This document shows, in pieces, positions 46,801-50,846 of a DNA stretch of 50,846 nt. The position numbers and the translations under genes are program-made. This stretch comes from Bryobacter sp. CoA8 C33. GTDB lineage: Bacteria > Acidobacteriota > Terriglobia > Bryobacterales > Bryobacteraceae. The notes below the pieces were generated by a model, which had not been told where the DNA came from, searched no databases, and saw nothing but the letters and a program-made list of their open reading frames with translations. The stretch is taken from contig JAINDK010000076.1 in NCBI GenBank assembly GCA_019931185.1, positions 1 through 50,846 of the forward strand, written 5' to 3'. Positions within the stretch are counted from its first letter, which is position 1. Every line of letters starts with the position of its first letter.

Positions 46801-48059
46801 AGGGCGGCCGAGGTGAGCTTGAAGTCGCGGCTGCGGATGCCCTGGGCGATGGGGTGTTCGCTGCGCCAGTTGCGGACCAGCGCTTCCTCGCGGCCGCGGC
46901 TGGCATAGAGCACGGGGGAGGCTGCGGGCTTGGGCGGGGTGATGCCATCCAGTATCAGCAGACTGCCATCCGCCTCGCCGGCACGGTATTCCTCGGGAGC
47001 CCGGTAGCTGGCCTCGACGAGCGAATTGGCGGCGAGCAGCGGCCGCCACAATTGCGGATCCCGCGAGAAGACCTTGACGCGCAGGCGCGGCAACTCCGGC
47101 AACTCGAGCTCAACGCGGTCGTCGACGGCAAGATCGTCCTGGCCGAGGAGGCGCAGTTCGAGCATGCCGGCCGAGCGGGTGCGGTGGGTTAAGGTCAGGG
47201 TTTGTTCCGCGCCGGGGGCGAGCGTTGCATTGGTGCTCCCCACGGGCACTCCGCCATAGCTCATGCCCAGGCGCATCGGACGGGGGGTGGATGCATAGTT
47301 CTTCACCGTCACGAGCACGTCCCAGACTTCGAGGTCGTCGAGACTCCGTCTGACCCCGGCGCGCCGGATGCCGAGGTTGTTGAGCGAGGTATCGGTTACG
47401 AGAAGGCGCAGGTTGGCGGGAATGCGCGCGACGGGATCTTCACCCTGGGCCAGTCGCGCCGGGCCCGCGTAAACGATCTCGCCCGGGGCGCCGCCGGCGC
47501 GCCGCTGCAGGCCCGCCGCAAAGTCAAAAGCATCCTCCAGCCGGGCACTACCCGTGGCGCTACCCAAGCTCTGGATGGCCCTGCGCGTTGCCGCCCGGTT
47601 GGTCTCAAGAGCGCTGCGTGGCGTCAACAGCGTGCCCGCTTCGACCACGCTGACGCGATCCTGCGTGGGCAGCGAACGCAACCAGGCCAGAGCCTTGCGC
47701 TGGGAGGCGGCCAGCACGGTTTCGCGCGGGTTCTGCCGGGCTGGAGCGGCGCTGGCCGCCGAGACGTCCACCAACAGAACGTGATTGCGCGGCGTGAATT
47801 TCTCTCCGCCCCAGCGCACCTGCGCCGCCGCCAATAACAAAAGGCCCAAGGCCAACAACTGCAGCAAGAGGCTCCAAGGCTGCTGGATGCGGCGGCGGCG
47901 CTGCTGGCTGGGCGGAATGCGCGCCGCCAGCCAGAATCGCAGTGTCGCCGCCTCGACTTTCATCCGCGACCGGTCGAGCAGATAGAGCGCCACCACGACG
48001 GCGCCGGTGAGGCCGAACAAAGCGGTGAACTCGAGCAGGCTGAGATTCAGGAACTCCAT
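43818..48059 (-). CDS. Giant BatA-like protein with three VWA domains
   Basis: A 1413-residue membrane protein. N-terminal BatA/aerotolerance-regulator domain with two helices (residues ~10-28 and 63-80). A first VWA follows at ~94 with a degenerate metal site, D98-V-S-A-A. A beta-rich middle and two helices (~580-598, 605-625) lead to a second VWA with intact DTSQS (637-641). A class-I-GATase-like segment (YEVVVLNNQDLEGY) near 893 precedes a third VWA with intact DKSSS (970-974) and a C-terminal helix near 1378. Usual BatA proteins are about 300 residues with one VWA. It is translated directly after DUF58 without a gap. MoxR-coupled VWA proteins assemble or activate complexes; the client is unknown. 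Confidence 0.88.
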   Translation of the reverse strand: MEFLNLSLLEFTALFGLTGAVVVALYLLDRSRMKVEAATLRFWLAARIPPSQQRRRRIQQPWSLLLQLLALGLLLLAAAQVRWGGEKFTPRNHVLLVDVSAASAAPARQNPRETVLAASQRKALAWLRSLPTQDRVSVVEAGTLLTPRSALETNRAATRRAIQSLGSATGSARLEDAFDFAAGLQRRAGGAPGEIVYAGPARLAQGEDPVARIPANLRLLVTDTSLNNLGIRRAGVRRSLDDLEVWDVLVTVKNYASTPRPMRLGMSYGGVPVGSTNATLAPGAEQTLTLTHRTRSAGMLELRLLGQDDLAVDDRVELELPELPRLRVKVFSRDPQLWRPLLAANSLVEASYRAPEEYRAGEADGSLLILDGITPPKPAASPVLYASRGREEALVRNWRSEHPIAQGIRSRDFKLTSAALLEARGGETAVLETERGPVLLAAPGVVRLGFQPALTAMSQEITAPLLVGNILRYLSPASYRQWESVAASPGAIQLPAGDGEAGKLQVLTGEGRALAYTISNGMLRSFMPSPGTVRILDGAREVVYSLTLPDLPDKSWDAPSTVAAGIPPDGLSSAEAKELWRWLALAGAIVLGVEWWLFARRQRKWWKLAAIAVILAALLGPAIPLFETKLAVTVLADTSQSLTAADFDQLAQRVRGIQQARGRHLVRVLPFARAVRAIGAEEQTTGLKPTAGERGRGTNLEGALRDAIASTPADLVPHFVLISDGMETEGNALQSLWQAQQMNIPIDTYLLGGRPRPQLHIDAVRMPPQAFAGEKFTVEIRLRSPRPTRAKLELKGEGKTIGAGEVALREGPNELNVTASVTTSGVIHLAGAVGAEGLGEARFDQAVYIRKPRLLYVSQDPAGTDLNFMRAVDAYQFEVTRATELPLPTLGQYEVVVLNNQDLEGYTAAMKAAVEGYVKRGGGLLTIGGERNQYVEKKPGTPEDPLERTLPARLAPPRSPEGTCVVLIVDKSSSMEGRKMELARIASIGVIENLRPIDLIGVLIFDNSHQWAVPIRKAEDKVLIKRLVAGITPDGGTQIAPALMEAFKKIVPVKATFKHIVLLTDGISEEGDSINLAREAGNQRVTISTVGLGQDVNKGYLEKVAQFSKGRSYFLTDPSGLEQILLRDVMEFTGSTAVEKPARPIRMRAAEILEGISVEQAPVLKGYVKYEAKPAADLLLTVPGEKGDQKDPLLARWQYGLGRVTVFTSDAKSRWAENWMAWPGFDRFWGNVLRDLLPHSQAEDSALSFEPTNRELIVTYRLPTGEAARATAPALFVFGPNDFRQPVRVERVAAGVFRGRVFVGDRTGLFRVRPAETTALFPEIGYYRAETEMVDYGNNPELLRQMARFSGGATEPRYGDIFRGGGRRIETSLAVWPLLLGLAIVLNLIELFLRKGVAEYWRRQQPVSLAQAA

Positions 48060-48941
48060 CTAGCGCAACCCCTGTGCGGTCATCAGTGAGCCGAAAACGG
48101 CTTCTTCCACGGGGACCGTGGTCGGCAGCCCGCTGTAGCGCCCCTGGTTGCGCAGCGCGAGGCGGCGCAGTTGCTCCGCGTAGGCGTCGAAGGATTCCGT
48201 ATATTGATCGCGCGCGGATTCATCGAAGGTCAGCTTGATTTGACGGCCCGTTTCGACTTCGGTCACCTCGAGGTCTCCGGCGGCCTGCGGCGCGCGGTCT
48301 TCCTCGTTCCATATCTGAATGAGGGTCAACTCGTGCCCGTAGTCGGCCAGATACTGCAAGGGCTTGGTCCATTCTTCCTCGCCGAGAAAATCGGAGATCA
48401 CAATGATCAGGCCCCGCTGTCTCCCTTCAGTTAGAAACTGCCGTACGACGCGATTGACGTCGCTTTTGCCGCTCGCCTGAAGGGCTTCGAGATAGTCGGC
48501 CACGGGGGAGAAGCGGTGCCTTCCTCCGCCGCAGGCAAGACCTTCCTCGAGGCTGTCGCGGAACGGGATCAACTGAATGGCATCGAGCCGCACCAAGCCG
48601 ACGTAAATGATGGCCGCCGTCAGTTTTCGTGCATAATCCCACTTCGGTCCCATTCCCATGCTGGCGCTCGCGTCGAGCAGGACGCGGATGGGTACGCGGG
48701 GCTCGATCTGAAACAGCTTGAGAAACATCTTTTCGAGCCGCATGTAGGCCCGCCAGTTCACGGCCCGCAAGTCGTCCCCGCTAGTGAAATTGCGATGGTC
48801 GAGAAACTCCTGTCCCGGACCGGAAAAGCGGCTCGCGTTGTGTCCGCCCACTACGCCGGGAAAGGACTTCCCCCAGTGTATGGTGAGCCGCTCCAGCCTC
48901 TCGAGAAAGGCTTTTTCGATTTGAAAGCCCGCGTTCGCCAC
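48060..48941 (-). CDS. DUF58 domain-containing (VWA-type) protein
   Basis: A 293-residue protein of the DUF58 family. The conserved block HRNFTSGDDLRAVNWRAYMRLEKMFLK precedes a VWA-like domain with intact metal-site D90-A-S-A-S94 (IRVLLDASASM). No membrane segments are evident. It is encoded nine bases after moxR and immediately before the triple-VWA gene (zero gap), the classic MoxR-DUF58-BatA arrangement in which DUF58 bridges the ATPase and the membrane VWA partner (family knowledge). Confidence 0.95.
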   Translation of the reverse strand: MANAGFQIEKAFLERLERLTIHWGKSFPGVVGGHNASRFSGPGQEFLDHRNFTSGDDLRAVNWRAYMRLEKMFLKLFQIEPRVPIRVLLDASASMGMGPKWDYARKLTAAIIYVGLVRLDAIQLIPFRDSLEEGLACGGGRHRFSPVADYLEALQASGKSDVNRVVRQFLTEGRQRGLIIVISDFLGEEEWTKPLQYLADYGHELTLIQIWNEEDRAPQAAGDLEVTEVETGRQIKLTFDESARDQYTESFDAYAEQLRRLALRNQGRYSGLPTTVPVEEAVFGSLMTAQGLR

Positions 48942-48950
48942 GCCTAACCG

Positions 48951-49940
48951 CTAGCGGACCGGGGCGGCTTGCGTCGCCACACCCTGGAGAATTTCCGGCA
49001 GAATCGTTTCTGTCGTCTGCCCGTCGGCATGCGCGTCGAAATTCAGGATGATCCTGTGCCGCAGTACCGATGGGGCCACGGCGGCGATATCGTCGATGCT
49101 CAACTGCGCCCGGCCCCGCATCATTGCCAGCACTCGTCCGCACTCGACGAGGGATTGCGCCCCGCGCGGCGAGCTGCCGTAGCGGATATACTTCTTCGCC
49201 AGCGGGTGCGCCTGCCCTTGATCCGGTTGTGTTGCCATGACGAGATCGACGGCAAAGTCCTGTACGTGTGGCGCCACCAGCACTTCGCGGCTCAGCTTGC
49301 GCAACTCGAGAATACCCGCTACGTCGAGCTGGGGCTCAAGGGCCACTTCGTCTCGCGTGATGGTCCGCTCGACAATCGTCGCCAGGTCGGCGCGGTTCGG
49401 ATACTTCACGAGGATCTTCATCAGGAAGCGGTCCAACTGCGCTTCCGGCAAGGGATAAGTGCCTTCCATCTCGATCGGATTTTGCGTGGCCATGACCAAA
49501 AACGGACTCTCCAGGTGATGCGTCGTGGTTCCGCTCGTCACCGTTCGTTCCTGCATTGCTTCCAGCAGCGCGCTTTGCGTCTTCGGCGTCGCCCGGTTGA
49601 TTTCGTCCGCCAGCACGAGGTTGGCGAAGATCGGGCCTGCCTGGAAGCGGAAGTTTTTTTGCCCCCGCTCATCGGTGTCCATGATCATGCTGCCGACGAT
49701 GTCAGCCGGCATGAGGTCGGGCGTGAACTGGATCCGGCTGTACTTCAAGTGCAGGACCCGCGAGAGCGTCCTAAGCAGAGTCGTTTTGCCGAGCCCCGGC
49801 ACTCCTTCGAGCAGCACATGGCCGCCGCCGAGCAGGCAGATCAAGACTCCCTGCACCACTTCATCCTGACCGACAATGATTTTGCCGATCTCATCCGTTA
49901 CGATTTTAAGGCGCTGCGTAGCCGCCGACAGTTCACTCAC
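48951..49940 (-). CDS. MoxR-family AAA+ ATPase
   Basis: A 329-residue AAA+ chaperone. Walker A GVPGLGKT (residues 46-53), Walker B LVLADEINR (108-116), followed by RATPKTQSALLEAMQE and sensor ATQNPIEMEGTYPLPEAQLDRF, which are hallmarks of MoxR. It is the first gene of the operon with DUF58 and the triple-VWA protein, likely powering maturation of a target complex. The start is GTG at 49938-49940. An uncharacterised membrane protein gene ends 14 bases upstream on the same strand. Confidence 0.96.
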   Translation of the reverse strand: MSELSAATQRLKIVTDEIGKIIVGQDEVVQGVLICLLGGGHVLLEGVPGLGKTTLLRTLSRVLHLKYSRIQFTPDLMPADIVGSMIMDTDERGQKNFRFQAGPIFANLVLADEINRATPKTQSALLEAMQERTVTSGTTTHHLESPFLVMATQNPIEMEGTYPLPEAQLDRFLMKILVKYPNRADLATIVERTITRDEVALEPQLDVAGILELRKLSREVLVAPHVQDFAVDLVMATQPDQGQAHPLAKKYIRYGSSPRGAQSLVECGRVLAMMRGRAQLSIDDIAAVAPSVLRHRIILNFDAHADGQTTETILPEILQGVATQAAPVR

Positions 49941-49953
49941 ATTGTCATCTTAT

Positions 49954-50640
49954 TCAAAAAGGAGAGGAGTGCGCCCCTCTCATTTGAGCCCGGGATGCAC
50001 CCGAATCGATTTTTCCCTGACAATCCCATGCCATCGCTCGCAAGCTGGTCTGTTCGCCGAAGCTGTTGGCAAAGTGTTCCACTGTTTCAGACATTTCCGC
50101 GAGCGCTTGCCGCGCATCGCCGATGCCCAGTTTGCGGGATAACAGGAAGTGGCACCTTGTTAGGGAAAAATTCGCTCGTAACAGGCTCATTTCCCAACGG
50201 CTCTCTTGCGGCATCTCTGCCGCGTCGTCTCCCAGCAAACGAGTCATGACCCGATAATCTTTGTCGAGGGAAAAGTACAATCTCTCCAAATCATGGTCTG
50301 TTGTCCGCTCGATTTCAACTTTTACATGATCAAAACTGAGACCCTTGGCAAGGCTCACGCGTTCCCCGAAGTTCTCAGCAGTTCGAGTGCGCAGAATTAA
50401 GTGGCAGCTATAGCGAAACCAATACGCGAATAGCGCCGCGGTGGCTATTGAAAGAACAACTAAAAAAAACATTTCCCTCAGCTCCGAGAGTATCACCAAG
50501 GCTGAAGAACGCCAAGTAATCTCGGCGTCATAAGTGAATTTTTCAAGATGACTATAACCCACCGAAATGACTAGAGCATTCAGCTTAGAAGCTGAGGGCG
50601 AAGTACTATTGGCGCACGCATTTAAAAACGGAAGATCCAT
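49954..50640 (-). CDS. Hypothetical protein with one transmembrane segment
   Basis: A 228-residue protein of no recognised family. The ATG at 50638-50640 has GAGGAG nine bases upstream, which favours it over the in-frame TTG at 50670. One clear membrane helix lies near residues 56-76 (MFFLVVLSIATAALFAYWF), with a charged cytoplasmic-looking C-terminal portion rich in helix-forming residues (ERLYFSLDKDYRVM; ALAEMSETVEHFAN). Base composition is lower in GC than the operon to its left. It lies between that operon and the IS630-type transposase fragment, so it may belong to a transferred segment (inference). Confidence 0.75.
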   Translation of the reverse strand: MDLPFLNACANSTSPSASKLNALVISVGYSHLEKFTYDAEITWRSSALVILSELREMFFLVVLSIATAALFAYWFRYSCHLILRTRTAENFGERVSLAKGLSFDHVKVEIERTTDHDLERLYFSLDKDYRVMTRLLGDDAAEMPQESRWEMSLLRANFSLTRCHFLLSRKLGIGDARQALAEMSETVEHFANSFGEQTSLRAMAWDCQGKIDSGASRAQMRGAHSSPF

Positions 50641-50699
50641 GCGGTCTCGCTCCTCTGACTCGTGTCTCAATTAGCTTTGTAAGTCGAGGATGAGGGCGG

Positions 50700-50846
50700 C
50701 CTGCTGCTAGTGTAGTACTTCACACAGAGTGACCAGTAAGCGCCGATGCTTTGGCACGCATCACTTTGGCAAGAATGCCGTTGGCCTTAGCGGTCCAAAT
50801 GAACGGCTTGGGGCTTTCGTTATGGACATCGACGTATTCGTCGAGC
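50700..50846 (-). mobile_element. End of an IS630-type insertion sequence, runs off the right edge
   Basis: The stop-proximal end of a transposase gene (50720-50846) is followed by about 20 bases that include CTAGTGTAGTAC, plausibly the terminal inverted repeat. IS630 elements insert at TA, and a TA dinucleotide occurs at 50708-50709. The other end lies outside the window, so the boundary is approximate. Confidence 0.55.
50720..50846 (-). CDS. IS630-family transposase, C-terminal fragment
   Basis: The complement of this stretch encodes LDEYVDVHNESPKPFIWT, then AKANGILAKVMRAKASALTG and HSV before a stop. The phrase N-x-x-PKPFxWT-x-xAxxIL is typical of the C-terminus of IS630-family (DDE) transposases. 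The rest of the gene lies beyond the window's right edge, so whether it is intact is unknown. Confidence 0.85.
   Translation of the reverse strand, partial: LDEYVDVHNESPKPFIWTAKANGILAKVMRAKASALTGHSV

Overview
The window looks like a chromosomal segment of an acidobacterium of the Solibacter/Bryobacter type (inference). The basis is the high GC content and the combination of planctomycete-type cytochrome families (DUF1592/DUF1552 and PSCyt1/DUF1549/DUF1553 with DUF1501), an Oar-like TonB-dependent receptor with an N-terminal carboxypeptidase-regulatory domain, a DUF1080 3-keto-glycoside hydrolase next to Gfo/Idh and TIM-barrel genes, a PEP-CTERM protein, and a MoxR/DUF58/VWA operon. No rRNA is present; the taxonomic call rests on gene content only.

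Layout. 1-740: lower-GC left edge with a truncated leftward ORF and a 21-bp tandem repeat beside an initiator tRNA(fMet) gene (741-817). 893-5816: a translationally coupled three-gene cassette (DUF1592 cytochrome, DUF1552, ankyrin protein). 5836-8757: a large Oar-like TonB receptor. 8758-9871: an AT-richer stretch with a PEP-CTERM gene and its hairpin terminator. 9972-12787: a divergent 3-keto-sugar cassette. 12808-16187: an M20 peptidase, an ArsC-like selenoprotein whose UGA (Sec13) interrupts a conventional ORF call, and an alpha/beta-hydrolase fused to a beta-propeller. 16184-20613: a second planctomycete-type pair (DUF1501 with PSCyt1/DUF1549/DUF1553). 20647-31949: deacetylase-like protein, hydrolase, NadB, a BsuPI-domain protein, GlnD, a sorbosone-dehydrogenase-like protein with a six-CXXCH cytochrome, WecB and a DegT/DnrJ-type aminotransferase. 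31962-43840: housekeeping genes (xseA, guaB, efp, selA, trpS, an RNA m5U methyltransferase) mixed with envelope genes (flippase-like, PIG-L, glycosyltransferase-like, MFS). 43818-49940: a MoxR - DUF58 - triple-VWA operon. 49954-50846: lower-GC right edge with an unknown membrane protein and the end of an IS630-type transposase.

How the genes work together. Most accessory genes carry export signals and concern degradation or oxidation of organic matter at the cell envelope. The two cytochrome cassettes and the dehydrogenase/cytochrome pair are likely extracytoplasmic oxidation systems. The DUF1080, TIM-barrel and Gfo/Idh genes fit a 3-keto-glycoside route. The selA gene at 35.4-36.7 kb supplies one step of the selenocysteine machinery needed by the UGA-containing gene at 14.2-14.5 kb.

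The most notable items are the UGA-interrupted ArsC-family selenoprotein, the nearly complete absence of spacer between convergent genes from 14 to 44 kb (seven of nine pairs overlap), opposite-strand start codons sharing one CATG (trpS/RNA methyltransferase), and an EF-P whose loop-tip residue is Asn instead of Lys/Arg.
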